A DNA stretch of 64,000 nt, taken from assembly GCF_021654795.1 (NCBI RefSeq), contig NZ_AP025344.1:3162501-3226500 (forward strand), written 5' to 3'. The position numbers and the translations under genes are program-made. Position 1 is the stretch's first letter. Each line of letters starts with the position of its first letter. Below the pieces are notes generated by a model. It saw only the letters and a list, made by a program, of their open reading frames with translations. It did not search any database and was not told where the DNA came from. The stretch comes from Paenibacillus dendritiformis. Its GTDB lineage: Bacteria; Bacillota; Bacilli; Paenibacillales; Paenibacillaceae. Below are positions 17,686 through 25,147 of this stretch, one piece after another.

Positions 17686-19325
17686 GCTTCCTCTCCTCCC
17701 TTCCGGCAGGGCAGTTCAACGCGAATGACGGTACCCTTGCGAGGCACGCTCTCCAGCTGGAACGTGCCGCCGCAAGTCCCTGCCCGCTCCCGCATTCCGG
17801 TTATGCCCAGGCCGGCATTGTTCCTCAGCTTCGCCATGCCGATGCCGTCATCGGTTATCTCCATCCGTACGCACGCTTCTTCCTTGGCCAGCCGGATACG
17901 GACGGCATCGGTCTTCGCATGCTTGCGGACATTGTTGATCGCCTCCTGTCCGATGCGGAACAGCGTCTCCTCCATGTGGCGGGGCAGCTCCAACAGGCTG
18001 TCCGCCCGCGTCTCCACGGATATCCCTTGAGTTATGCCGTAGCGGACGAGGCCCGTCAGCAGGCCCTCCTCGAGGCCGGCCGGACGGAGCTGCCAGATGA
18101 GCGATTTCATCTCGCAGACCGCATCCTTCGTCAGCTCCCGCATCTCGGACAGAGCGGCGAGCGCGTCCGCTGTCCGGGAGGAGGCCAGCAAGCTCTCCAT
18201 GCCATGCGCGGTCAGCTGCAGCGCGAACAGCTTCTGCGAGACCGAATCATGCAGGTCCCGCGCCAGCCGGTTACGCTCCTGCCACATCGCCAGCTTCAAC
18301 TGCTGCTCACGGAACTGCGCCGCCTCATGCCCCCGCGACACCAGCTCGGCTGCGCGATGCAGCATGTCCATCACGACCGGGTCAAAATGCTTCGCCTCCG
18401 CGCTGTCCGCATAGAGGACGCCGATGGCCCGGTCCCGCAGCAGAATCGGAACGGCCGCGGCCGCCGCGATTCGCTCCGCCCGGCCGGCGCGGTTCCGCCC
18501 CTTGCCTGGAACGGCGGCGGCGGGATTCCAGCGCTGAGCCGCCTTCTCCGCGAAGACGCTCCTTAGCCGCTGCCGCGTGAGGGCGTTCGTCCGCATGGCC
18601 TTGCGCGAGAGCCGGCCCTCCTCCCAAAAAGCGATGCAGGCCAGCTCTCCGCTCTCCGCCATATGCACCGCCGCGCTGCGGCAGTTCAGCAGCTCGCCTG
18701 CGGCGCGGGCAATCCGCCCGGGAATGTCCCGGCAATCGGCAACACCCGCCAGTTCGCCGGACAATTCTCCCATCCGCTGCAGGAGCTCGGCCTGCTTGAG
18801 GCGGGATTGGTACAGCAGCGTCCGTTCGATTGCGGTGCCAATCTGATAAGCGACCGATTGAAGCAGCGTCAGCTCGTCCGGGGCGTAATGCGTCTTGCCG
18901 GGCGCCGCGACGTTCAGCACGCCATACAGCCGATCCCCCGCATGCAGCGGAATCGTCGCATGATGCGTAATGCCGGCCGTATCGCCCCACGCATACTTCA
19001 CGGCATCCTCCAGCCGCTTGCAATGCATCGTGTTCTCGGCGCGGAATTTGGCCCCTTGGCGGTACCATTCGATACACCAGCAGCTTCCCCGCTTCAAGCG
19101 CCGCTTCTCCTCGGCATGCAGTGCGGGCGGAAGCCGGTAATCGGCCGCCAGGGCATAATCCGGCATATCTTCCAACAGGAAAATCCAGCCGGTCTGGAGC
19201 CCGGTTATCTCCACCAGCGTGCGCAGCACATTGTTCAGCAGCTTCGGCAGGTCGGTCGAGCGGTTGATGGTCTCGGCAATGACTTGAAACGCATGCCGCT
19301 CATCCACGTGAATCGGGTTGCTCAC
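17682..19325 (-). CDS. GAF-domain sensor histidine kinase (HisKA_3)
   Basis: A 547-residue soluble kinase with GTG start and AAGGGAGG site. Two GAF-like sensor regions (about 10-160 and 190-330) precede a HisKA_3 dimerisation domain with the phospho-accepting His in ERNRLARDLHDSVSQKLFAL, and a HATPase with TDDGIGMAK and LGITGMRERA. No membrane segment is visible, so the signal is likely cytoplasmic, bound by GAF. It is coupled to the LuxR-type regulator. Confidence 0.9.
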   Translation of the reverse strand: MSNPIHVDERHAFQVIAETINRSTDLPKLLNNVLRTLVEITGLQTGWIFLLEDMPDYALAADYRLPPALHAEEKRRLKRGSCWCIEWYRQGAKFRAENTMHCKRLEDAVKYAWGDTAGITHHATIPLHAGDRLYGVLNVAAPGKTHYAPDELTLLQSVAYQIGTAIERTLLYQSRLKQAELLQRMGELSGELAGVADCRDIPGRIARAAGELLNCRSAAVHMAESGELACIAFWEEGRLSRKAMRTNALTRQRLRSVFAEKAAQRWNPAAAVPGKGRNRAGRAERIAAAAAVPILLRDRAIGVLYADSAEAKHFDPVVMDMLHRAAELVSRGHEAAQFREQQLKLAMWQERNRLARDLHDSVSQKLFALQLTAHGMESLLASSRTADALAALSEMRELTKDAVCEMKSLIWQLRPAGLEEGLLTGLVRYGITQGISVETRADSLLELPRHMEETLFRIGQEAINNVRKHAKTDAVRIRLAKEEACVRMEITDDGIGMAKLRNNAGLGITGMRERAGTCGGTFQLESVPRKGTVIRVELPCRKGGEEA

Positions 19326-19417
19326 GTTCAGCGCCTCCCTTGGTTGTGTCTGCGTTATCCATATTCATCGCCCATATCATAACATGAATCCGTCCGGCGG
19401 GAAGCCCCGGGCACGCG

Positions 19418-20248
19418 TCACCCGCTATGGCCGCCGCGCGTCTCGGCCTCGGCCAGCAAGGGAGCGTACATCATCAGCGCATGGTTCTCGGCCGCCAATT
19501 GCTCCGAGATTTTTTCCCCGTGTCCGTTGAACTGGCGCCGAAAAATCTGATTATGCCGGACATAACCGCCCCAATGCTCCTGGGTAATGCGGTGCCCCTT
19601 CTCCACAATCTCATACCGGTACTTTTGAGGCGCCGCGCTTCTCCACCTTCCAATAAGCTTGTCCTTCTCCAGCGCAAGCTGAAGCTGATACGGCTCTTCA
19701 GTCGGATTATAGATTTGCAGGTCCAAATAATTATAGACACAGGTCGCGCCGCTTCCGAACGGCTGTGTCCGGTTCGAATCGGGAAACACATCATAGCTGT
19801 GCCGATGCCTCTCCGTCACCTGAAGCGGCGTATGCAGCGCGGTCCAGTAAATGAGGTTGGATAACTGGCACAGACCGCCGCCTATGCCGGTCTTGAACCC
19901 GCCATAGAACAGGACCATCCCGTCCACATACCCTTTTCTGCGGGTCGGCTTCCCGATGAGCTTCCAGTAGGAGAAAGTCTCGCCGGGGTGAATCACGATG
20001 CCGTTCAGCTTTTTTAGCGCGATCTGCAGATTGATTTTCTTATTGTCCTGCAGCCATCGGTCCACCCGGGGCAAATTCCGGTATACGGGCGTCTCATGGC
20101 GGAAGATCTCGTACGGCAGCAGCTCCGTCTGCTGCTGACCGGCATAACGGGTCCTGCCGAATATCCATTTCAGATGCCTTTTGCCCCGGAAATACATCAT
20201 TCCCAACGTGATTCGCAGCTTTGATCTCGGTTTCGGCCGGGTTATCAT
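19418..20248 (-). CDS. VanW family protein
   Basis: A 276-residue protein with the VanW domain, named from vancomycin clusters but common alone in Firmicutes. Typical motifs are GIVIHPGETFSYWKLIGKPTR, GGFKTGIGGGLCQLSNLIYW and TERHRHSYDVFPDSNRTQPFGSGAT. The enzymatic function is unknown. No cleavable signal peptide is seen. AGGAGGGG precedes the ATG. It stands alone on the minus strand upstream of the GAF kinase with about 90 bases between, so weak co-transcription is possible. Confidence 0.85.
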   Translation of the reverse strand: MITRPKPRSKLRITLGMMYFRGKRHLKWIFGRTRYAGQQQTELLPYEIFRHETPVYRNLPRVDRWLQDNKKINLQIALKKLNGIVIHPGETFSYWKLIGKPTRRKGYVDGMVLFYGGFKTGIGGGLCQLSNLIYWTALHTPLQVTERHRHSYDVFPDSNRTQPFGSGATCVYNYLDLQIYNPTEEPYQLQLALEKDKLIGRWRSAAPQKYRYEIVEKGHRITQEHWGGYVRHNQIFRRQFNGHGEKISEQLAAENHALMMYAPLLAEAETRGGHSG

Positions 20249-20461
20249 CGCTTCCCCTCCTGCTTCAGCTTGCTTCGCGATATTCGCGATAGGTATAATT
20301 CAGAGTTGGCACCAACATTTTAACATATGAGTGACGCTCATACATTTTGTGGAAGGCAAAAGCTTGCGAATGAGCACATCTTTTCAAAAAATAGTCCGAT
20401 GGAACACTCGCTCCTCATTTATTTTGAGAGTATGCCCTTGCAAGGATGCCTGAACGGCACA

Positions 20462-20488
20462 AAAACACAGGCCAAAGGCCTGTGTTTT
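20462..20488. terminator. Bidirectional terminator after zinc-ribbon gene
   Basis: AAAACACAGGCC and GGCCTGTGTTTT form a perfect 12-bp stem around AAA, with A/T ends in both directions, about 35 bases after the zinc-ribbon gene stop. Confidence 0.85.
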
Positions 20489-20524
20489 GTCGTTCCGGGA
20501 CCGTTCCCGGATCTGTGAAGACGA

Positions 20525-20815
20525 TCAGTCGAACAGATCGCCCAACCGGTCGAGCACCGTTTTTTTCTTGTGCGGCTTGTAGTGTGGCGGGCGGTGCTCC
20601 GAATCGTAATGGCCGTAATCGCTCTTGCGCGGACGATGATCGCGCTCGTCGTACCATTCCTGATATTCCTTCCTCTCTCTTCGCACGTCGGACATCAGCT
20701 TCTCCAGCTCTCCCCGATCCAGCCAGACTCCCTTGCAGCTCGGGCATACATCGATCGCGACGCCCTCCTTCTCCACCTCGCGCATCCGGACATCATTGCA
20801 GATTGGACAATTCAT
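20525..20815 (-). CDS. TFIIB-type zinc-ribbon protein
   Basis: A 96-residue protein with an N-terminal zinc ribbon, MNCPICNDVRM (CxxC) and IDVCPSCKGVWLDRGELEKL (CxxC plus the GVWLDRGE signature of the zf-TFIIB family). A charged, His-rich middle (YDERDHRPR, HYDSEHRPPHYKPHKKK) could bind metal, and it ends in a short helix. TTGGAGGGAT precedes the ATG. The function is not known. A Mn2+ riboswitch lies upstream in the same orientation with no other gene between, which suggests manganese control. Confidence 0.8.
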   Translation of the reverse strand: MNCPICNDVRMREVEKEGVAIDVCPSCKGVWLDRGELEKLMSDVRRERKEYQEWYDERDHRPRKSDYGHYDSEHRPPHYKPHKKKTVLDRLGDLFD

Positions 20816-20935
20816 GGGTCATCCCTCCAACAAAATTTTTGCTCCTATTCCCGTGTATCTTCTAAGTTGACGTTCATCAAGCCGAAAACCATAACCGTGA
20901 GCTCCGCGTATCACCCCCCGACAGAATCTACAACG

Positions 20936-20969
20936 AAAAAAGGCCTCTACCGTTAGACGGTAAAGGCCT
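20936..20969 (-). terminator. Second tandem terminator in the riboswitch leader
   Basis: On the minus strand AGGCCTTTACC pairs with GGTAGAGGCCT and is followed by TTTTTT. It is nearly a copy of the terminator at 20979-21016 but lies beyond the riboswitch fold, so it may be a duplicated platform. Confidence 0.75.
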
Positions 20970-20978
20970 CGATGGATC

Positions 20979-21016
20979 AAAAAAGACCTCTACCCTGCTT
21001 ATGCGGTAAAGGTCTT
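20979..21016 (-). terminator. Riboswitch-controlled terminator
   Basis: On the minus strand AAGACCTTTACC, the 3' strand of the aptamer base helix, can pair with GGTAGAGGTCTT followed by a T run. This overlap between aptamer and terminator is the usual yybP-ykoY switch design. Confidence 0.8.
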
Positions 21017-21099
21017 GCTTACAACGCTGGCGTTGCCAATAAAGCCGGGGCGCGACAGGCCCGAAATGACGACTTTACTGTAGTAGCTACTCCCCTTCA
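21006..21099 (-). promoter_or_regulatory. yybP-ykoY riboswitch (Mn2+ sensing)
   Basis: Read on the minus strand, the leader has the conserved pieces of RF00080 in order: AAGGGGAGTAGC, AAAGTCGTCATTTCG, CCGGCTTTATTGGC and GCAAGACCTTT. These build the Mn2+ pocket formed by two docked helices. Mn2+ binding in this class prevents the terminator and turns the downstream gene on. The nearest downstream gene on this strand is the zinc-ribbon gene at 20815; known targets are usually Mn exporters such as MntP or TerC-like proteins, none of which is seen here. Confidence 0.9.
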
Positions 21100-21127
21100 A
21101 TAAAGAAAGCGCGATTCGATTACTCCG

Positions 21128-21157
21128 ATTATATCTGTACCCGGGCAGGCATGTCAA
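21128..21157 (-). promoter_or_regulatory. Promoter of riboswitch transcript
   Basis: On the minus strand TTGACA (21157-21152) and TATAAT (21133-21128) are both perfect, 18 bases apart. Transcription would start about 20 bases before the aptamer. Confidence 0.8.
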
Positions 21158-21257
21158 CCACCGCGCCGTGGGTTATGTCCAATTCCGGATGCGCACTTAT
21201 AAGATCGCCGGGATGCGCCGCATACTAACAAGAAGGACAATATTTGGAGGGAATGCG

Positions 21258-22478
21258 ATGAGCCGCCAGAAGCTGCAAGACCGACTCATAATGAAAAAGG
21301 TCGAACCCAAACACGGAGAGCAATTCAATGCGCTGCTCCGCTATGTATTTCAAGTCACGAATCATGATCTGCAGACATTCGGCTGGGAGAACCGGGAGAT
21401 CGCGCAGGCGAAGCTTCCCGTGCTGAAGGAGGCCGATGTGCTGGGCTGGTTCGACGGCGACAAGCTGATCTCCCAGTTGGCCGTTTATCCGTTTCAGGTG
21501 AATATTTTCGGAGAAATCTATGACATGGGCGGCTTGACCGGCGTAGGCACCTACCCGGAGTACGCCAATCTCGGCTTAATGAACCAATTGATGCGCCAGG
21601 CGCTCGCGAATATGCGCGATCGACAGCAATCGATATCGTATCTGTATCCGTATTCGATACCGTTCTACCGCCGCAAGGGCTGGGAGATCATTTCCGACAA
21701 AATCTCGTTCGAGGTCAAGGATACGCAGCTTCCGAAGCTCAAGACGGTGCCGGGCAGCGTGGAGCGTCTCTCGATCGAACACCCGGATATTCGCGACGTG
21801 TACCGCCGCTTCGCCCTGGCCCATCACGGCGCGATGCTGCGAAGCGATCTCGCATGGGAAGAATATTTGCGCTGGGATCTGGACGATCTTACCGTGGCGG
21901 TCTATTATGACGCGGATCAGAAGCCGCAGGGCTACCTGCTCTATTGGATTGCGGAAGAAGTGTTCCACATGAAGGAAATGGTCTTCATCGACAGCGAGGC
22001 CCGCGCGGGGCTCTGGAACTTCATCAGCGCCCATTTCTCGATGATTACGCGGGTCAAAGGCCATATTTACACGACGGAGCCGCTTGCCTTTCTGCTCGAG
22101 GACAGCGATATCAAGGAGACGATCTCCCCGTACTATATGGCGCGAATCGTCGATATTCAACGCTTCGTGCAGCAATATCCGTTCCTGCCCCAGGCGGCGG
22201 AAAGCCAGATGACCTTCACGCTTCACGACCCGATGCTGGAATGGAATCAGGGCAAGTTCACGCTGCAGGTGGATGAGCGGGGCCGGGGCCAATTGACGGA
22301 GGGCGGAGGCAGCCCGGCGGCGGCCTTCGACATTCAGACATTGACGACCATGCTGATGGGCTACAAGCGTCCGGCCTATCTGGCGCGGGCGGGACGCTTC
22401 CAGGCGCAGCGGGCGACGATCGAGCAGCTGGAGAAGCTGATCGACCGCCAGACGCCTTATTTCTCGGATTATTTTTGA
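21258..22478 (+). CDS. Eis-like GNAT acetyltransferase with SCP2-type C-terminal domain
   Basis: A 406-residue protein with the Eis layout: N-terminal GNAT domain (MGGLTGVGTYPEYANLGLMNQLM carries the acetyl-CoA loop), a second GNAT-like domain in the middle, and a sterol-carrier-like C-terminal domain (LQVDERGRGQLTEGGGSPAAAF). Like Mycobacterium Eis, it ends with an aromatic residue (SDYF), and in Eis the terminal carboxylate is the catalytic base. Eis enzymes acetylate aminoglycosides and other amines; the native substrate here is unknown. ATG 21258 has TTGGAGGG upstream. Confidence 0.85.
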   Translation: MSRQKLQDRLIMKKVEPKHGEQFNALLRYVFQVTNHDLQTFGWENREIAQAKLPVLKEADVLGWFDGDKLISQLAVYPFQVNIFGEIYDMGGLTGVGTYPEYANLGLMNQLMRQALANMRDRQQSISYLYPYSIPFYRRKGWEIISDKISFEVKDTQLPKLKTVPGSVERLSIEHPDIRDVYRRFALAHHGAMLRSDLAWEEYLRWDLDDLTVAVYYDADQKPQGYLLYWIAEEVFHMKEMVFIDSEARAGLWNFISAHFSMITRVKGHIYTTEPLAFLLEDSDIKETISPYYMARIVDIQRFVQQYPFLPQAAESQMTFTLHDPMLEWNQGKFTLQVDERGRGQLTEGGGSPAAAFDIQTLTTMLMGYKRPAYLARAGRFQAQRATIEQLEKLIDRQTPYFSDYF

Positions 22479-22496
22479 GCGCCGCGGTGCCGAATT

Positions 22497-22528
22497 GGCC
22501 CCATCCCCACCGAGGGACGGGCCTTTTA
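22497..22528 (+). terminator. Terminator after Eis-like gene
   Basis: GGCCCCATCCC pairs imperfectly with GGGACGGGCC around CACCGA and is followed by TTTT, 18 bases after the stop. Confidence 0.6.
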
Positions 22529-22598
22529 CGCAACCGGATGATGCTTGTAGGCCAGTGTCGCCGCCCGGACAGAACGGCAAGCGGGACGGCAGCCATCC

Positions 22599-23393
22599 TT
22601 ATTCGCGGCTATCGGCCCCATAATACTCTTCCAGCGTCATTCCCCCTGCCGTCAACCGCGCAGCCAGATCGCGGCCGACATAGCGGAGATGCCACGGTTC
22701 ATACTGATAACCGGTTATCTCCTCTTTTCCTCGCGGATAACGGATAACATAACCGAAGCGGTGCGAATGCGCCGCCAGCCACTTCGCTTCCTTCGTAGCC
22801 GCGAAGCAATCCTGCACCGCGCACCGGCCGTCGCTGCCGGACAGATCGACGGCCAAGCCGGTCTCATGCTCGCTGTGGCCCGGGGCGGCGCTGTAGACGC
22901 TTGCCCGCCGGGAGCCTTCCGTATCGACATATTGGCGGTATACGGCGGTCTGCGCGGCAGACGAGCGGTAAGCCGAGACGCTGGCCAGATAGATATGGTC
23001 CCGCTCGGCCGCGGCGAACAACCGCTCCAGCGCCTGGGCGGCTTCACGGCGCAGCCAATACCGCTTCGACTCCATTCCCGTAAGCGTCCGCACCTTCGGT
23101 AAGACCAGATCGGCCGGCGCATACCCCGGGGGGAGCCCATGCCGCTTATTGACGAGAACGCCTGGACTGTCCGCATCCGGAATCGGGCGGCTCGCCTGCT
23201 TGCCGGCTTGCTCGCCCCGATCGGAAGCGGATGGCGGGTCTGCCGCCGGAGATGCCTGTCTTGCTTGAAGGCCGGCTTGGCCGGCCGCTTGCGGATCCGC
23301 GGCTTGCGTAGAGGCCGAGGGAGCCTTGCAGCCGAAGCACAAGGTGCAGAGCAGACTGCAGCAGAGAATGCATAGCACGGCTCTTCCAGACAT
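22599..23393 (-). CDS. D-alanyl-D-alanine carboxypeptidase, VanY/M15B lipoprotein
   Basis: A 264-residue lipoprotein. The signal peptide (LCILCCSLLCTLCFGC) ends with a lipobox Cys; a low-complexity Ala/Gln/Ser linker follows to about residue 75. The M15B peptidase domain has the zinc ligands in SAAPGHSEHETGLAVDLSG (SxHxxGxAxD) and EPWHLRYVG, plus RFGYVIRYPRGK. It trims the terminal D-Ala of peptidoglycan stem peptides outside the membrane. AAGGAGCC precedes the ATG at 23393; an upstream ATG is rejected. Confidence 0.88.
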   Translation of the reverse strand: MSGRAVLCILCCSLLCTLCFGCKAPSASTQAADPQAAGQAGLQARQASPAADPPSASDRGEQAGKQASRPIPDADSPGVLVNKRHGLPPGYAPADLVLPKVRTLTGMESKRYWLRREAAQALERLFAAAERDHIYLASVSAYRSSAAQTAVYRQYVDTEGSRRASVYSAAPGHSEHETGLAVDLSGSDGRCAVQDCFAATKEAKWLAAHSHRFGYVIRYPRGKEEITGYQYEPWHLRYVGRDLAARLTAGGMTLEEYYGADSRE

Positions 23394-23495
23394 ATTCAAG
23401 GCTCCTTCCTGCATTGGCACTGCACGCCTATGCGATAATCATGATGTCATTACGTAGTGTGCACCATTTTTCCAGAACCATGAAATCTCCGTGAC

Positions 23496-23531
23496 AAAAG
23501 AAAAGCGCCTGACCTGTATCTGTCAGACGCT
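23496..23531 (-). terminator. Terminator of ctc gene
   Basis: On the minus strand AGCGTCTGAC pairs with GTCAGGCGCT, followed by TTTTCTTTT, about 40 bases after the stop. Confidence 0.8.
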
Positions 23532-23569
23532 CCTCTTCTTATTTTATGGATAAAGGCCAATACGCCAAG

Positions 23570-24175
23570 CTATTTCGCCGCGCTCTCGGCGGTCTCCGGC
23601 TCCGTCTCCGCCGCCCCGGCTCCGCGCGGCAGGATAACGGAGGCCAGCAGTTCACTGCCCGTTCCCGCCAGCTGGATGCCTTCCGGCAGCTTCACTTCGC
23701 CTGCTGTCAGCTTGTCCCCGACATTGAGATGCGAAATATCGACGGGAATCGATGTCGGCAGGTTGGAAGGAAGACCCTCGACTTCCAGCTCCACTTCCTG
23801 GGTCTGCAGGACGCCGCCCACCTTCGTTCCGGCCGCCACCCCTTGATAATCCAGCGCGATCTTGACGCGCAGCGGCTTGTTCTCGGACACCTGCTGGATG
23901 TCGAGATGGATCCAGTTGCCCCAGCGCTCTTGCACTTCCTTGATAACGGCAGGAATCGTCTTGCCTTCGACCTTCAAGTGGAACAATTCGGAACGGCTCG
24001 TACGCGCGAACTTATAGACTTCCTTCGCATCCAGATGTATGGGAACTCCCTCCATGGACGGCCCGTAGACAACGGCCGGAATCCGCCCGCTCTCGCGCAG
24101 GCACCGGGTGGAGGAACGCTTGAAATCCGTTCTCCGTTCAGCGGTGAGTTGAGAAGTATTGCCGTGTGCACTCAT
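23570..24175 (-). CDS. ctc: 50S ribosomal protein L25 / general stress protein Ctc
   Basis: A 201-residue protein of the bL25/TL5 family, which binds 5S rRNA. The N-terminal L25 domain (about 1-95) includes SGRIPAVVYGPSMEGVPIHL; the C-terminal TL5 domain (about 100-185) includes VEVEGLPSNLPTSIPVDISHLNVGDKL, and an acidic Ala/Glu tail follows. In Bacillus, ctc is a stress gene; I found no clear SigB promoter here. A GGAGG site lies about 10 bases before the ATG. It is monocistronic with its own terminator. Confidence 0.92.
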   Translation of the reverse strand: MSAHGNTSQLTAERRTDFKRSSTRCLRESGRIPAVVYGPSMEGVPIHLDAKEVYKFARTSRSELFHLKVEGKTIPAVIKEVQERWGNWIHLDIQQVSENKPLRVKIALDYQGVAAGTKVGGVLQTQEVELEVEGLPSNLPTSIPVDISHLNVGDKLTAGEVKLPEGIQLAGTGSELLASVILPRGAGAAETEPETAESAAK

Positions 24176-24330
24176 GACATAACAACCTCCTTCAATGTTC
24201 CCTATTGCTCACAGGAAGATGTGAAGTATAAATAGGGTTATAGATCAACTTACCCATTGCGGAGGGGAGTGAAACAGCTTATTTCTAAATTTTCTAAATA
24301 TTTGATCCTTCCGTTATTTTTATTAATGGG

Positions 24331-24582
24331 TTACCGCCATCGCCGCTTCGATTCCGCGGCCTCCTGCAAGTAATACCGCTTCCCTGTCGCGGGATGATAG
24401 TACACCGCAACAATCTGCCCGGTCGACGGATCGCGGAAAATTTCCCGTGTCGGGATGCAGCCGTCCGGCAATTCCTCCGCCTGCTCCAGCTTCAGCCTGC
24501 GATCCTTCTTCCTGGCGATCAGCAGCAGAATAAGGAACAGCAAGAACTGGAAGCCGAAATAGGCCAGGATCCACTTCAGCAT
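24331..24582 (-). CDS. Small single-pass membrane protein coupled to YbjQ
   Basis: An 83-residue protein with one N-terminal membrane helix (ILAYFGFQFLLFLILLLIA) followed by a basic KKDRRLK and a small cytosolic domain containing FRDPSTGQIVAVYYHPATGK, a compact motif that could be a beta hairpin. The family is not recognised. Its start overlaps the stop of the YbjQ gene by seven bases and AGAGGAGACG precedes it, so the two proteins are coupled and probably act together. Confidence 0.75.
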   Translation of the reverse strand: MLKWILAYFGFQFLLFLILLLIARKKDRRLKLEQAEELPDGCIPTREIFRDPSTGQIVAVYYHPATGKRYYLQEAAESKRRWR

Positions 24583-24905
24583 GGCGTCTCCTCTTCCAGA
24601 ATCACCGCTGTGCCATAAGCGACGATCTCGCTCATCCGGTTCCCCGCCTCCCCCGAATCGAAGCGCACCATCACGATGCCGTTGGCGCCCATCGTCCGGG
24701 CGTTGGCCACCATCCGATCCAGCGCCTGCTTGCGCGCGTCTTCCAGCATCTCGGTATATTGATGAATTTCCCCGCCGACCAGGCCTTTGAGGGTTGCCGC
24801 GATATCTTTGCCTATGCCGCGCGAACGGACCGTCAGCCCGAAGACGGGACCAATCGCTTCTCTCACTTTCCGGTTCGCGGGACGTTCAGTAGTGACGATG
24901 ATCAT
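24576..24905 (-). CDS. YbjQ family (heavy-metal-binding domain, DUF74) protein
   Basis: A 109-residue protein of the YbjQ/UPF0145 family, which forms pentameric rings. Typical parts are the N-terminal TTERPANRKVREAIGPVFGL, GGEIHQYTEMLEDARKQALDRM and the C-terminal GANGIVMVRFDSGEAGN with IVAYGTAV. Its biochemical role is unknown; similarity to metal-binding domains is structural. It is first in a two-gene operon with the small membrane protein, which may tether it. Confidence 0.88.
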   Translation of the reverse strand: MIIVTTERPANRKVREAIGPVFGLTVRSRGIGKDIAATLKGLVGGEIHQYTEMLEDARKQALDRMVANARTMGANGIVMVRFDSGEAGNRMSEIVAYGTAVILEEETPC

Positions 24906-25104
24906 GGGTTCGCTCTCTCCTTCTCTTCCTTTCAGTTATATGTGATACGAAAGAGCCGGATGGATCGTTCAATTCAACAGAGCAAAAGAGCAAAAAAACA
25001 TTAACCTCATTAATTAGTTGAAAATTCGCCGGATGCTGCATGGAGGTATTGAGTGGTGACCAATATCGATACCTGTTCACATCGCACATCCATTAACATC
25101 ATTA

Positions 25105-25132
25105 AGTTTACATAATATTTATTATGTTCTTT
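25105..25132 (+). other. dif-like site A
   Basis: XerD-type arm AGTTTACATAA (25105-25115), centre TATTTA, second arm TTATGTTCTTT. The first arm is identical to the complement of the XerD arm of the B. subtilis dif site. It lies between the PdxR and YbjQ genes. Related copies sit at 33783-33810 (inverted) and 43115-43142 (same direction). Confidence 0.5.
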
Positions 25133-25147
25133 TGGCAACCGTGCCGT

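Noticed and set aside
5678..23393. A vancomycin-resistance cluster, since VanR/VanS-like, VanW-like and VanY-like genes are present
   Set aside because: The genes are scattered over 18 kb on different strands with unrelated genes between them, and the core vanHAX ligase and dehydrogenase genes are absent.
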